A DNA stretch of 64,000 bases, from contig CM043954.1 in assembly GCA_014529385.2 (NCBI GenBank), positions 95,931,247 to 95,995,246 on the forward strand, given 5' to 3'. A model generated the notes under the pieces. It saw only the letters and a program-made list of their open reading frames with translations. It did no database searches and was not told the origin of the DNA. Positions 32,013 through 45,420 of the stretch are shown in pieces. The position numbers and the translations under genes are program-made. Source of the stretch: Adiantum capillus-veneris. Taxonomy: Eukaryota > Streptophyta > Polypodiopsida > Polypodiales > Pteridaceae. Position 1 is the stretch's first letter. Every line of letters begins with the position of its first letter.

Positions 32013-32829
32013 TCTCAAGATTATATGTGCATTTATTAAACCAAAAGAAGAAACAAAATCCAAGATGAATTAATCATGATCATCATAGTGACATACAATT
32101 GATGTTAAAAAAGAAACCTTAACATTATGGTGCACACAAAAAAATCCAAGCCTATGTTGATGAAGTGGATATATTTTTAATTTGCCTTGCATTTCTATCC
32201 GACCATTTTTGGATCGATTCTTTACGCTGTCATTTGTTGCTCAATGCAAGGCTCTTGCACTTTATTGGCTCTCTTTCTCTTGAAGGATGGCATTTCCCTT
32301 TTGAGTGTGTTTCCAAACCCATCCTCTGAAGGATGGCGTGCTCAATGTATGTGTGCATGCATACCATGAAGGGCAAGAAGAGGATGAGCTCCATGTGGGT
32401 GGAGTACAGTGCAAAGTGAGTGCTAGCTCCTTATTATTTTATGTAATAAAATAATAAAGAATAAGTGGTTAGTCCATGTTCATGAGTGGCTCGAAAAAAG
32501 GCATCCACCTTGGGCAAAGGTACATACGGCCTTCAATCCCAACAATCTCCCACTTTAAGTGAATAAGTGGGTCCTACTAGCTAGACTACTAGTATGTACA
32601 AGAATATATAAGCGGAGACTCTCTCAATCTATTCCCACTAGTTTGCTCACTCGATTTGCATGCAACCGTGTTGGCTCTAGTGATAGGCGAGCATGTGTAT
32701 CCACACTAGAGTCTACCTGCAAATCCCACAAACATCCTTGTATGATCTACATAGCTCCTAAATGCAGCATGCTAGTTTCAATCATCATACGGTTGCTGAC
32801 AATACTCGCTACAAATTCTCCTACTGTAG
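31991..32829. other. Gene-free region with an old copia-type LTR border
   Basis: No credible ORF. Near 32539-32555 AATCCCAACA|ATCTCCCACTTT resembles an LTR end followed by a reverse polypurine tract, as next to copia-2's own LTR (CCCCAACA|ACCTCCCACT). An older copia copy may thus have been the target of copia-2. Confidence 0.35.
32825..32829. repeat. Target-site duplication, left copy (copia-2)
   Basis: TGTAG here equals TGTAG at 38370-38374 immediately after the right LTR. Confidence 0.93.
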
Positions 32830-33021
32830 TGAAGGAGTACGAGCGGAAGTGCGGCGCGAGAGAGAGTGCGAGAAGAAGAGCACAACGATATGGTGAACTC
32901 GCTCTACTGTAATGTGTAGAGCATAGTGAGTTCTTATTAGGTTTTTACAAAAGAATATGTGTACATACCTGGCGGCCCGCCCACTTACCTGGGCGACCAC
33001 ATTGGGCTTTATACCCCAACA
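32830..33021 (-). repeat. 3' LTR of copia-2
   Basis: TGAAGGAGTACGAGC ... ATACCCCAACA; TG...CA ends, 192 bp. Confidence 0.93.
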
Positions 33022-33022
33022 A

Positions 33023-33036
33023 CCTCCCACTGAAAG
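33023..33036 (-). promoter_or_regulatory. Polypurine tract of copia-2
   Basis: On the minus strand CTTTCAGTGGGAGG sits next to the 3' LTR. Confidence 0.7.
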
Positions 33037-33110
33037 TCCAATGTGGTACTTTAAGTGTGAGAGAAGCTACTATACAAGCTAATATACAAGAGATGTAGAG
33101 AAGTGATGCA

Positions 33111-33521
33111 CTACCCTACACCTAGCTGCTTGCGAAAATGCGCAAAGCTCTCTGAGGGAAGTCCTTTTGTAAGTAGATCAGCAGGATTTTCTGTGGTTTG
33201 AACTTTGACAAACTGAAGTTGCTTATCCTCGAGCATTTCCCTGATGAAATGATACTTCACATCCACATGCTTTGTCTTTGAGTGATAAAGTGGATTGCGA
33301 GCCAATTGTATAGCACTTTGACTATCACAATATAACACAGGCATCTCTTCTTTGATTCCCAAATTTGTTACTAGTCGATTAAGCCAAATTGATTCTTTGC
33401 ATGCCTCTGATGCTGCAACATATTCAGCCTCTGTAGTAGACTGAGTAACACAATCTTGTAATCTAGAACGCCATGATACTGCTCCACCAGCCAATGTAAA
33501 GACATGCCCTGACGTAGACCT
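33111..33521 (-). pseudogene. Copia-2 RNase H, beyond the in-frame stop
   Basis: It is in the same reading frame as the polyprotein, directly after TGA 33522-33524: RSTSGHVFTLAGGAVSWRSR, then STTEAEYVAASEACKE, LYCDSQSAIQLARN, HVDVKYHFIREML and the usual C-terminal ENPADLLTKGL. RNase H removes the RNA strand during reverse transcription. Separation from RT is by the single stop only. Confidence 0.9.
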
Positions 33522-36500
33522 TCAATTGTCTAAGTCACCTGCATAATCTGAGTTTGTAAAACCCTTTACACTTAGCTCCTGACTCCCATAGCATATACGC
33601 ATACTCTTTGTAGCTTTCAGGTATCTCAATATTCCTTTCACTGCCTCCCAATGTTTCTTGCCTGGGTTTGACATGTATCGACTTACTACTCCCACTGCAA
33701 ATGCAATGTCTGGGCGAGTAGCAATCATTGCATAAATCAAACTACCCACTGCAGACGCATATGGAATCTTATCCATTTCAGCCTGTTCTTCCTCAGACAC
33801 AGGACAATCTTGTTTGCTAAGTTTCACATATGGTGGCAATGGAACACTCAATGCCTTTCCCTTCTCCATATTGAAACGTTGCAAAACCTTGTCAATATAC
33901 TCTGTTTGAGATAACCAAATCAACTTCTTTGATCTGTCTCTCTCAATGCGCATACCAAGTATATGACTTGCCTCACCCATGTCTTTCATGTCAAACGATT
34001 TTTCCATCTTTGACTTCAAAGCTGAAATTTCTTCCAAGTGCTTGCCAGCAATCAACATGTCATCCACATACAAAATAAGGATCAGCCAACTGCCATCCTT
34101 AGCCTTCTTTGTATATAGACAGTGATCAAACTCACTACGTTTGTAGCCTTGAGAAAGCATAAACTTGTGGAATTTATGGTACCATGCCCTCGGTGATTCT
34201 TTTAAGCCATAAAGACTCTTTAACAACTGGCATACCCAATCTTCCTTGCCTTTCTCAACAAACCCTTCTGGCTGCTGCATGTAAATTTCCACATCTAAAT
34301 CACCATGCAAGAACGTTGCCTTGACATCCATTTGGTGCAACACCAAATCTAATATGGCAACCAATGCAAGAAAGCATCTCAATGTAGTCATCTTGACCAC
34401 CGGAGAGAAGACTTCATCAAAGTCAATGCCTTGTTCTTGCTTAAAGCCCTTGGCAACAAGCCTTGCTTTGTACTTTGGCTGACTATCATGAGTGGTGATC
34501 TTATACCTGTAAACCCATTTACAGGGTAGAGCCTTTTTTCCCCGTGGTAATTTAACTAGCTTCCATGTCTGGCTTTTATGCAGAGCTGTCATCTCTGACT
34601 GCATGGCCAATTGCCAATTCCCGGAGTCCTTCATTTGCACTGCTTCCTTGTAACATGAAGGCTCATTGCAATCAGTCAACATGACATAGTTCATAGATGG
34701 AACAAACCTATCAGAAGGTCGCGTGACACGTCCAGATCTACGCACAATAGGTGGCTCAGGCTCAGCCACAACCTGTGGTTCCAATCTATCCTGTCCTTGC
34801 TCCTGTTGAGCCCTGACATTTTGTCTTGCACGTGTAGGTCCATCTTCTTGGAAGACAACTCTTCTAATCTCCTCAACCCTCTCTGGTTTAGAATGATATT
34901 TGGATTCATTAAAGTGAACATCATTGCTTCGGACAACCGTTCTGGATTCGGGATCCCAAAGTCTGTACCCCATCTCACCAGAATTACCATAGCCTAGAAA
35001 GATGCACTTTCTACTCTTTGGCTCAAGTTTGTTCCTAAATTCCTTTGGAACGTGAGTATATGCCTCACAGCCAAAGACTCTGAGATGCTTGTATGAGGGC
35101 ATTTTGCCTGACCATACCATCTCTGGCACTGAATCCTTCTGCAAAACCTTGCTAGGAGATCTATTTACAAGATGAACAGTTGTTGATACAGCTTCAGCAC
35201 AAAACCCATTTGGCAGCTGTGCATTAGACAACATACTTCTGACCTTCTCTTGTATGGTACTATTCATCCTCTCAGCAACACCATTTTGAGGAGGATTGTA
35301 AGGAGCAGTAAGTTCACGTTTTATACCTTTTGACTCACAAAAGTCCTGAAAGGCCTTTGAAACATACTCTCTACCATTGTCAGTGCATAAGCATTTAAGC
35401 TTCTTGCCACTCTGATTCTCCACAAGTGTCACAAACGTTTTGAAAACACTAAACGCTTCATCCTTGTGCTTGAGAAAGTAAACCCATACTTTCCTCAAGT
35501 AATCATCTATAAATGTCATAAAGTAAGAAGCTCCCCCTAGAGATAGGTTAGGCATAGGTCCACACAAATCACTATGAACAAGTGCCAACTGTGTATCTCT
35601 TCTACTGCTTCTATGCTTATGTGGCTGTTGTGTTTGCTTACCATACAGACAATGTTCACAGAATTCAAAATCACTAAATGAAAAGCCAAGCAAATAACCA
35701 GAACGAGACAAGATTTCCATTCCCTTCTTGGACATATGTCCTAACCGGCTATGCCACAAAGAAACGTTCGGCTGCTCGGTTACATTGATTACATTTTTAG
35801 AGACATTTGATACATAAATCATGTAAAGTCCTCCAGACTTTACTCCATGTGCTACTGTCATAGAACCCTTGGATATCTTCCACATGTTCTGTCCAAAAGT
35901 GGTGACGTAGCCAGCATCATCAAGTAAACCTGTGCTGATCAAGCTCTTTGTAATTGCGGGAACATGTCTCACATTCTTCAGCGTGAAAGAAGATCCATTC
36001 TGAAACTTCAATTGAACATCTCCAACACCTAAGATCTCACATGTCTGCCCATTGCCTAGCCGAACATGATCTTTAGTGGTCACATAAGAAGTAAACCACT
36101 CCTTGTTTGGAGACACATGAAGTGATGCCCCTGAGTCTATAATCCAGTCACTCAGTGAATTTCCATCAGATGTTGTAAGAAGAGTTGAGTCCATTGTATT
36201 CTTCAAGAAGTAGATGTCTCCTGACACTAGACTGTCATCCTCTGCAACAGTGTTTGTCACATTTATTTCTTGAATTTTCACTGAGGACTTGTTCTTCTCA
36301 CCATGGTCTTCAGCTTTCTCTTTGCCTTTTTCTGCTTTCCATTCTCTGCAGTCTCTTTTCATGTGACCCTTCTTGCCACAATGGTAGCATTCTATGTCAC
36401 TCTTGCCTTTAGCACTGCGGGACTTGCTACGAGACTGATTCCTCTTTCCACCTTTGTACTTTTCTTTGGTCCTTCCCCTGACAACTAAGGTTGTTCCTTT

Positions 36501-37091
36501 GCCTTTGTCCATTGTCTTTCTATTGGTTTCTTCAGTAAGCAGACTTCCTTCTACACCTGCTATGTTCAAACCATCTGGAGGTGCAGAATTACTCAAAGCT
36601 GTGCGAAAAGTGTCCCAACTTTCCGGCAATGTGATCAACAGGAACATAGCTCTAACAGGTTCATCAAACTTGACACCTTGAGCTGACAACTGACTATAGA
36701 TTGTGTTGAATTCATTCAAATGATTGGACATAGGTGTCCCTTCTTTCATCTTCAAGTCAACAAGCTTCGTAAGCCAGTATACCTGTGAAGCTGCACTCTG
36801 CTTCTCATAAAGATCACTAAGCTTTAACCATGCTTGATAAGCCGACATCTCGCCTGCTACATTGAAGTAAACTCTTTCTACCAAAGTCAGCATAATGGTA
36901 GAAAGTGCCAATTCATCCATTTCGCTCCATTCATCTTCGTCCATATCTTCTGGTTTTATCCCCTTGAGCTTTATAGGTTTTATCTGCTTCTTTTGTACCA
37001 ACACGTGCCAAATCTGCTTCTTCCACAATGGGAAATTGGTTCCATCCATCTTCTTGATATTGTAAAGAGAAGTGTCCTGTGATCCAGCCAT
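33522..37091 (-). CDS. Copia-2 Gag-protease-integrase-RT polyprotein
   Basis: The ATG at 37091 begins MAGSQDTSLYNIKKMDG. Domains: Gag UBN2-like region (about 1-190); a basic linker; zinc knuckle C235, C238, H243, C248; protease WIIDSGA with D319; pre-integrase H447, H452, C478, C481; integrase D508, D571, E607 (35 residues between the last two); reverse transcriptase with QMDVKATF and YVDD at 1008-1011; and the start of RNase H (SDYAGDLDN). The frame stops at TGA 33522-33524 where related elements, including copia-1 (DKDTRRST), have Arg. A CGA-to-TGA transition, the type expected from methyl-cytosine deamination, would explain it. Everything else appears intact. Confidence 0.94.
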   Translation of the reverse strand: MAGSQDTSLYNIKKMDGTNFPLWKKQIWHVLVQKKQIKPIKLKGIKPEDMDEDEWSEMDELALSTIMLTLVERVYFNVAGEMSAYQAWLKLSDLYEKQSAASQVYWLTKLVDLKMKEGTPMSNHLNEFNTIYSQLSAQGVKFDEPVRAMFLLITLPESWDTFRTALSNSAPPDGLNIAGVEGSLLTEETNRKTMDKGKGTTLVVRGRTKEKYKGGKRNQSRSKSRSAKGKSDIECYHCGKKGHMKRDCREWKAEKGKEKAEDHGEKNKSSVKIQEINVTNTVAEDDSLVSGDIYFLKNTMDSTLLTTSDGNSLSDWIIDSGASLHVSPNKEWFTSYVTTKDHVRLGNGQTCEILGVGDVQLKFQNGSSFTLKNVRHVPAITKSLISTGLLDDAGYVTTFGQNMWKISKGSMTVAHGVKSGGLYMIYVSNVSKNVINVTEQPNVSLWHSRLGHMSKKGMEILSRSGYLLGFSFSDFEFCEHCLYGKQTQQPHKHRSSRRDTQLALVHSDLCGPMPNLSLGGASYFMTFIDDYLRKVWVYFLKHKDEAFSVFKTFVTLVENQSGKKLKCLCTDNGREYVSKAFQDFCESKGIKRELTAPYNPPQNGVAERMNSTIQEKVRSMLSNAQLPNGFCAEAVSTTVHLVNRSPSKVLQKDSVPEMVWSGKMPSYKHLRVFGCEAYTHVPKEFRNKLEPKSRKCIFLGYGNSGEMGYRLWDPESRTVVRSNDVHFNESKYHSKPERVEEIRRVVFQEDGPTRARQNVRAQQEQGQDRLEPQVVAEPEPPIVRRSGRVTRPSDRFVPSMNYVMLTDCNEPSCYKEAVQMKDSGNWQLAMQSEMTALHKSQTWKLVKLPRGKKALPCKWVYRYKITTHDSQPKYKARLVAKGFKQEQGIDFDEVFSPVVKMTTLRCFLALVAILDLVLHQMDVKATFLHGDLDVEIYMQQPEGFVEKGKEDWVCQLLKSLYGLKESPRAWYHKFHKFMLSQGYKRSEFDHCLYTKKAKDGSWLILILYVDDMLIAGKHLEEISALKSKMEKSFDMKDMGEASHILGMRIERDRSKKLIWLSQTEYIDKVLQRFNMEKGKALSVPLPPYVKLSKQDCPVSEEEQAEMDKIPYASAVGSLIYAMIATRPDIAFAVGVVSRYMSNPGKKHWEAVKGILRYLKATKSMRICYGSQELSVKGFTNSDYAGDLDN

Positions 37092-38163
37092 AGCTACGCT
37101 TCACAGTGGTTTACTTTCCTGGGAAAAATTTGGCAGAGTTTCCCCTGTAAACTGACCTCTGAACCAATATCAACCTGTCAAATGAACCAAGAAAGCTTCA
37201 GATTCTGCAGAAATTTTGGCAGAGTCTCCTTTGTAAAATGGCTCTGGTGTACTCAAAAACAGACCAAAAAACAGCTCAAAAAACACTGTCTCTCTGACAC
37301 TGTAAGCTGCGGCTAAACCTGTACTGTCTCTCACTGTCCTGTCACTGTCCTGTAAGCATAGACTGTGACAATGCCTCAATGGCAGTAAAGCAAAGATGCA
37401 ATCCCAACTGTCTAACTCACAGTCAATACATCCTAGCTGCCTATCTAAGGGTGCTCGAGGGATCGCTCCAAGACCTGTATCACCGAAAGGATCTCAACAT
37501 TCGAGAATCCCCCAACTCAATAAAACCTCACTCGACCCTCAACAAAGGCTGCAGTAAATCTGACAGTACATAGACTTCCCACAAAGTCATACATCCACAA
37601 ATTTCCCACTGTATGCTGTAACCGCTGTGGCGGTTGTTTGTTGCTTGACTCACAGCCAGCAAACCCTCAACAGACATACATCATCTCTGACAATACATCC
37701 CATGTGGAAGTACCTGCAATGTCAGGATGAAATCTGGAATATCAAGCAGCAAACACAAGCTACCTTATGAACTAGTGGATGTCGCCTACAGACTGTGTGT
37801 AGATGCGCCCGTGTCGTATGTGACACGCCTCCAAGAACTGTGAGCCGTCCTTCGATGTGTAGACAGCCACAAATCAACACTCTGGGAGTGCTATATCCTC
37901 AGCACCTGCAGTCGTAGGCCGAAAACCCCAAATTTGCAGAGTCGGATCTGCACCCGTCGAGACCACGTAGTCGAAAATGGCCTGCGCAGAGCTTTGTCGA
38001 AGCCGAACGGTGGCCGAGTTGACCTCAGAATGAAATTCTGACAACACCGAGGCCTTCCGGTTCTCCCACGAGATTTGGGGCCGTGTCTTCGCCTGTCGAA
38101 TTTCACTCCAATCTGAGCTGGTGACTCTAGCCTCCTGCAGTGCTGCCCCGAGCCTCGATCTGA
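37092..38163 (-). other. Copia-2 5' untranslated leader
   Basis: About 1.07 kb between the primer site and the Gag ATG. Minus-strand frames at 37874-38188 are open but carry no known domain. This leader is long for a copia element. Confidence 0.5.
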
Positions 38164-38175
38164 GCTCTGATACCA
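38164..38175 (-). promoter_or_regulatory. Primer binding site of copia-2
   Basis: The plus strand GCTCTGATACCA is TGGTATCAGAGC on the element strand, complementary to initiator-Met tRNA, two bases from the 5' LTR. Confidence 0.92.
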
Positions 38176-38177
38176 GT

Positions 38178-38369
38178 TGAAGGAGCACGAGCGGAAGTGC
38201 GACGCGAGAGAGAGTGCGAGAAGAAGAGCACGACGATATGGTGAACTCGCTCTACTGTAATGTGTAGAGCATAGTGAGTTCTTCTTAGGTTTTTACAAAA
38301 GAATATGTGTACATACCTGGCGGCCCGCCCACTTACTTGGGCGACCACATTGGACTTTATACCCCAACA
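38178..38369 (-). repeat. 5' LTR of copia-2
   Basis: Same 192-bp sequence as 32830-33021 with few substitutions; adjacent to the primer site. Confidence 0.93.
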
Positions 38370-40010
38370 TGTAGTTGCTAGGTCAAGCCTCGACATTAGT
38401 AGGGCATACATAAGATGCCCAAATTCTTAAAAAATCTAGGCAATCCTAGCTACACTAGCCTCCTCAATGCTATCTACATGCACTGCATCATCAAGATTGC
38501 TCATCACATATGGATGTGTCATCGCTGACATTAGGATGGCTATGTCTCTGTCATCCACAAGTGGAAGTATTTGTCTTGGCACCTCATCCACCTCAAGCAT
38601 GAGTATATCAAAGAACACCATGTTTGTCATCTCTACCTGTGTTTCTAAGGAGCATATTGCTCTACCTCAGTCTGCACAAACCTCAAAGGGACCACTATAT
38701 ATGTAAAACATATATATCATATGCGTTCAAGGAATATTCATAAAACCCCTTAGCTATGATTTATTCACCAACAAAAGGGACCTTTTTCCTATTCAACTGT
38801 AAGAAAAAAATCATGCTTCTTTTTTCAACACCCTTCTATATGTAAAATGTGAGAAAATATTGAATAAAATAATCCCTTCTTTTGAACCCACGTGATAGGA
38901 TTTTTTTTTAATTAGTGACACCCCCCCCAGGTACAAACTCTAATGACACCTATTGTGTCTCACTAGGGCATTATCATTCTACCTCTACCTCTACAGAGTC
39001 TACGGACATGTCCTACACAACTAAAAGCTCTTTTTCCTAAGAATATTAGAGCTCACTCCTGAATGAGACATGTCACGTATTTCTCATCACATGCCAGCAA
39101 CAAAATCAAGACTATGTCATCCCAAACCTCAGATACATGCATAGGATAGACCAAGCCACTTTGGATCTGGATATACTGCTCTCTAAACAATATTTGACAT
39201 CCACAATCTTCTAATTATCTCACTACGATCAAACTCTATTTCAGATGAGAAATATAACTCACATCTAGAAGTGTATATGATGCACCACTAGGAAATGATA
39301 TACGTACATCTGCTCCTCCTGTAATGTCAAACCCCAAACCATCAGCCAAGTGATCTCAACCAAGACTCCCACTAGAGAATGTGCTAAATCAACCACAACA
39401 TGGTGTGATATGGAAAACTACATCCTCGTCCTACTAGTAACCAACAGGAAGAAATGTCACCTATGCCAGACATATAAGCAAGAGGAACATTAGAGACAAA
39501 CAAGACATCACATCATTGGCATACTCAACCACCTCTCTATCATGTGCCTATACCAGCTCTGCATCTCACATACATCATTGTCGTTGCCTCATACATCAAA
39601 AGCAATGATGCATAATGTGTCATGTGTGACCACAATGCCAACAACACAAGTATCAACATAAACAAGAGCTCCATCTCTAATTCAAGAGTTATCTATGTAG
39701 ACTTTGAAACATCACACATATGTGCTAGATGGATGTCGAGAAACCAAGATCTACATATGCATAAAAAGTTTATAGCGATAAAACCAAAACTCTGTCGAGA
39801 AATCTACATATGTGCTAGATGGATGTTGAGAAACCAAGATCTACATATGCATAAAAAGTTTATAGCGATAAAACCAAAACTGTGTCGAGAAATCCTGGAA
39901 GAAATCGACAAAGTCTGCCTTGTATACAAAGAAAAATCTCAATCAAAATCTCAGCCATAAATTGCATCAAAGATGCCAAAGTGGGAGATCACTTCAAACA
40001 CTACACAATC
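38370..40010. other. Degenerate region between copia-2 and the copia-1 relative
   Basis: No intact gene. The flanking sequence continues the copia-2 target. At 39716-39893 a 90-bp unit is present twice (TGTGCTAGATGGATG at 39721 and again at 39811), preserving a reading frame with a 30-residue duplicate. The rest looks like anonymous decayed sequence. Confidence 0.4.
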
Positions 40011-40019
40011 ATAACCTCA

Positions 40020-40562
40020 CATGAGAGGCAATTGCCCATGAATTGACGCACCCATGTGTAGCCGCCCATGTGTAGATGAATCCACCTAAAACTCGGCCAC
40101 CGACCGTTGAACGGCGGCCAACGACCATTGACTACCAGCCATCAGCCATGTTTGATCACTTTTTGATCTCTAGATGGCCATGATATTCTAGCAAAAAGGA
40201 ATATTTTGGTGAGCTAAAAATTACAAGGGCAAATCAGGCTCCATTAACAATCTCCCACTTGGAGACTGATCTCCACCAAACGTGTGACGGCTTTCCGTTA
40301 TGGCTTCTTATCCTTGAATACCAATTAAAGATGAGCAAAATCTTAACTTCTCCTTGTTAACCACTTTTGTATACATATATGTAGGATTCTGGCTTGTGTG
40401 TACCTTTCCAAGCTTTAGTTGTCTCTCTTCCAAAGAGTACGTATGAAGTGATACCTCACTTCTATATGTTTTGTCCTTGAGTGAAAGGCTAAATTATTTG
40501 CAAGGTGAATGGTGCTTTAACTACAATTGTACAAGACACAATTGTCTTGCTTAAATCCTGTC
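40020..40562 (-). mobile_element. Truncated, diverged relative of copia-1
   Basis: This stretch parallels 5660-6470 of copia-1: CCATGTGTAGCCGCCC, the GGCCACCG-type minisatellite, TTACAAGGGCAAATCAGGCT, the LTR end, then CTCCCACTTGGAGACTGATC and the RNase H part (GAGTACGTATGAAGTGATA, CAAGACACAATTGTCTTGC). It is broken at both ends and full of frameshifts, so it is an old copy or fragment. Confidence 0.85.
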
Positions 40563-42640
<2,078 letters not shown>

Positions 42641-42682
42641 CTAAGGTTTTTGAGGGTACCAAAGCACAAAGTAGTTCTATAC

Positions 42683-43672
42683 ATGAGTTTAATTAGCATG
42701 GTTGACAATAACCAAGAGAGTAGAATGAATATTGACAACTTTGATTTTGCACATGAAGCTGCTAATGATGATGCCCCCATGTTTTTTAATTATCTTGTTA
42801 CTAGGTTGCAACAAGCTATGGGAAACTCTGCTTTGCAAGCCAAAGCTACTCAACAACTTCGTGCTTATGGGATTTCCATTCCTCTCCAAGAGGAGAGAGA
42901 TCTTAGGAGGCCTCTTTATGAGACTCCCAGAGTAAGACTCTCTCCCATAAGAGAGGAGGAATCCAAAGAACAAGAAAAAAGTGAATCACTAAGTTCCTCT
43001 AAATATGTGGCTCCACAAAGACGGCAGTCTAGACGATCGCCAACTCCTCCCAAGAGTAAACGGTCAACCCATAGTCCTTCTCCTCATAACTCCAAAAGGG
43101 AAGAGAGAAAACAAAAGAAGAAAAAGACAAGAAAGAGGTCGCCCTCTTCTCCTTCTTCTTCACCTTCCTCCTCTTCCAAAGAAAGCAACAGCTATTCTCC
43201 TAGAGAATACAAGTGGACAAGACATCATAAATCCTACCCTGCTTGGAGAAGGTTCCAAAAGCTTAAGAAATTCAAAGAAGGAGGAAAGAGTATCTCTTTT
43301 CTTACCTATGATGGCACCTTTGGTGCTACTGACAAAGTATTGGCCTTCATCCAACAATTCGATGTGGCCTTTGGAGACGAGGACTTTACAAAGTCCTCCA
43401 AGCTTCGTCGTGTAGCTATGCACTTCCAGAATCTTCTTTTCAATGGTGGGCTAGCCTTCATGGCAATGGCAAAGCCCCAAAGACATAGAAAACTCTATGA
43501 GTCTCCCATCATGAAGCAATTCCTTGGCAGCGATGCAAAGGACAAAGTGTTTACCAAATGGTGGAGTTTGAAGCTTCTCTCCAACGAGTCTATCCGCAAA
43601 TATGTGGACAAGTTTTGGCATTTACATCTAGATCCGATTATGTACATCAATTATGTACAAGTGCATGTATAA
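42683..43672 (+). CDS. Gypsy-like Gag ORF with SR-rich linker, probably truncated
   Basis: The candidate starts are ATG at 42683 or 42698; the open frame extends slightly upstream without another ATG. The N-terminal half has a short helical region (NYLVTRLQQAMGNSALQAKA). A long Ser/Arg/Lys/Pro linker follows, with many SP and SR dipeptides. The C-terminal half resembles the retrotransposon Gag fold: FKEGGKSISFLTYDGTFGAT, VLAFIQQFDVAFG, SSKLRRVAMHF, VFTKWWSLKL. Gag forms the particle that packages element RNA. No zinc knuckle is seen before the stop at 43670, and a (CT)n(CA)n run begins at 43693, so the protein is likely truncated and no pol follows. Confidence 0.65.
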   Translation: MSLISMVDNNQESRMNIDNFDFAHEAANDDAPMFFNYLVTRLQQAMGNSALQAKATQQLRAYGISIPLQEERDLRRPLYETPRVRLSPIREEESKEQEKSESLSSSKYVAPQRRQSRRSPTPPKSKRSTHSPSPHNSKREERKQKKKKTRKRSPSSPSSSPSSSSKESNSYSPREYKWTRHHKSYPAWRRFQKLKKFKEGGKSISFLTYDGTFGATDKVLAFIQQFDVAFGDEDFTKSSKLRRVAMHFQNLLFNGGLAFMAMAKPQRHRKLYESPIMKQFLGSDAKDKVFTKWWSLKLLSNESIRKYVDKFWHLHLDPIMYINYVQVHV

Positions 43673-43692
43673 GGCCCGTTCCCACCATCTAC

Positions 43693-43752
<60 letters not shown>

Positions 43753-44271
43753 ACCTATAGCACATTGTGTCTAACATGGACATGACATTCTAGAACCTAG
43801 AGATAGTTTTACATATGGCTTCAAAAGGTCATGAAACACATGGTCATAGGTGATGGTTAATTTTCTATCAGCTGTTGAAATAATTAGAACATCATCAAAA
43901 GACCATCCTTCATGAGTGGCACGTACAAGAAGTGGCAAAGTACATGTCATAGTGAGATGGTCTTGTTATTACTTCTCTGTTAGTTTTTTCAAGTTGTTGT
44001 TTTGAGGTCCACTATCTTATGGATATATGTAAATGTATTGACAAGAATATAAATGTACACATCCAACTCCCCCCATGAATATGTTTGTACACCCATCTAC
44101 TCCTCCAACATGTGTTGTTTTTTAAAGGGTCCTCTTTGAAAGAGGAAAATTAGTCTACTGCACCCATGTTCCCCTCCCTCTTTCCTCACTATTGTTTTTA
44201 AAATTAAGTGTTCTATTGGAAATGATAACAAGTTTCCATTGAGAGAGGGGGGTGAGAGAGGGCGAGACAGC

Positions 44272-44325
<54 letters not shown>

Positions 44326-45345
44326 ATGTGTTTGAGATAGAGAACAGACAAAGAAAGATAAAAAGAGATGAGGGGAGGAAGAGCATCTTTTTGAAGTCTA
44401 CTCATCATGTTCTCAAAATGTGGCAATTGCCAAGAAATGCTCACCAAAAAATTTCCTCCCTCTGCTTTAATATTGTTTTTTACCACTTGAGGCTTCAAAA
44501 GAGGAGTAAAACCTTGGGACACCTATCAAATAGTGGCCAATCCTAGCACCTTCTCTCGAGGTCACAAAAACAAATGAAACATCTCTAGGATCTTTCATAT
44601 CATGATCTCTTAGCAATACAAGACTGAAATCCAGCATTATATGTGAAAATGAAGCATAGTGACATAGGGTATCACTTCATTCATGAAAAGCTTGAGGGTA
44701 AGTACATTGAGCTTGTCAAGATTTCCCAAACATGAAAACCCCACTAATCTACTAAGCAAAGGTTTGTCCTTTGAGAAATTTATACACTATCAACTACTTA
44801 AAGGCATTGGGTAGAGATTCTCTACCCAGACTCTACATTCCTTACATTAAGTGGAAGGTTGTTTGGTAAAGATCTAATGTGCCTTAGCGTGTCCCCTCCA
44901 CATATGACTAACCTCATTACTACCCATTCCTATATTCATTGTCCATACACACGATAAGGATCTTCTATTTTGTTGCAATGATTGTAGACTTGCTCCACCC
45001 ATACACATTCTTAGTGTCCTCTCTTTGTTCTAACCCTCTCTATGCATGTACTATCAGTGCAACATGAACTCCTCTCTAATCTCACCCATTATTCTACAGA
45101 ACAAGGGAGAGTACACTTGTATATCTTATTTGGCAAAGAAAAGAGTTTACACTTTATAGCTTTACCTTTTCAACCTCTCTCTTCAAAATATGGCATGCTC
45201 TTCAATGACCATGTAGGTTATTTTCACAACCGGGCTCTAGGATTTTTTCCTCCATGAAAAAAAATCATAAAATCAATTTCAAATTTTAGTTAGCCCAAAA
45301 AGATCAAGGAACATTATGGATTTTCCCTTTGGGTAGTCATAAAAT
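43673..45345. other. Gene-free region with (CT)n, (GA)n
   Basis: (CT)n then (CA)n at 43693-43752 and (GA)n at 44276-44322. ORFs are short and low-complexity; none is supported. Confidence 0.55.
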
Positions 45346-45370
45346 TGTTGAGAATATTTGGGGGGGGGGG

Positions 45371-45420
<50 letters not shown>

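Larger units (their letters stand above)
32830..38369 (-). mobile_element. Complete Ty1/copia retrotransposon (copia-2), minus strand
   Basis: 5,540 bp with 192-bp LTRs at 32830-33021 and 38178-38369, target duplication TGTAG, primer site, polypurine tract and the full copia domain order. The two LTRs differ at a handful of positions, mostly transitions, indicating a fairly recent insertion. Only one clear disabling change is seen in the polyprotein, a TGA at 33522-33524. Its Gag and RT differ from copia-1, so it is a separate family. Confidence 0.95.
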
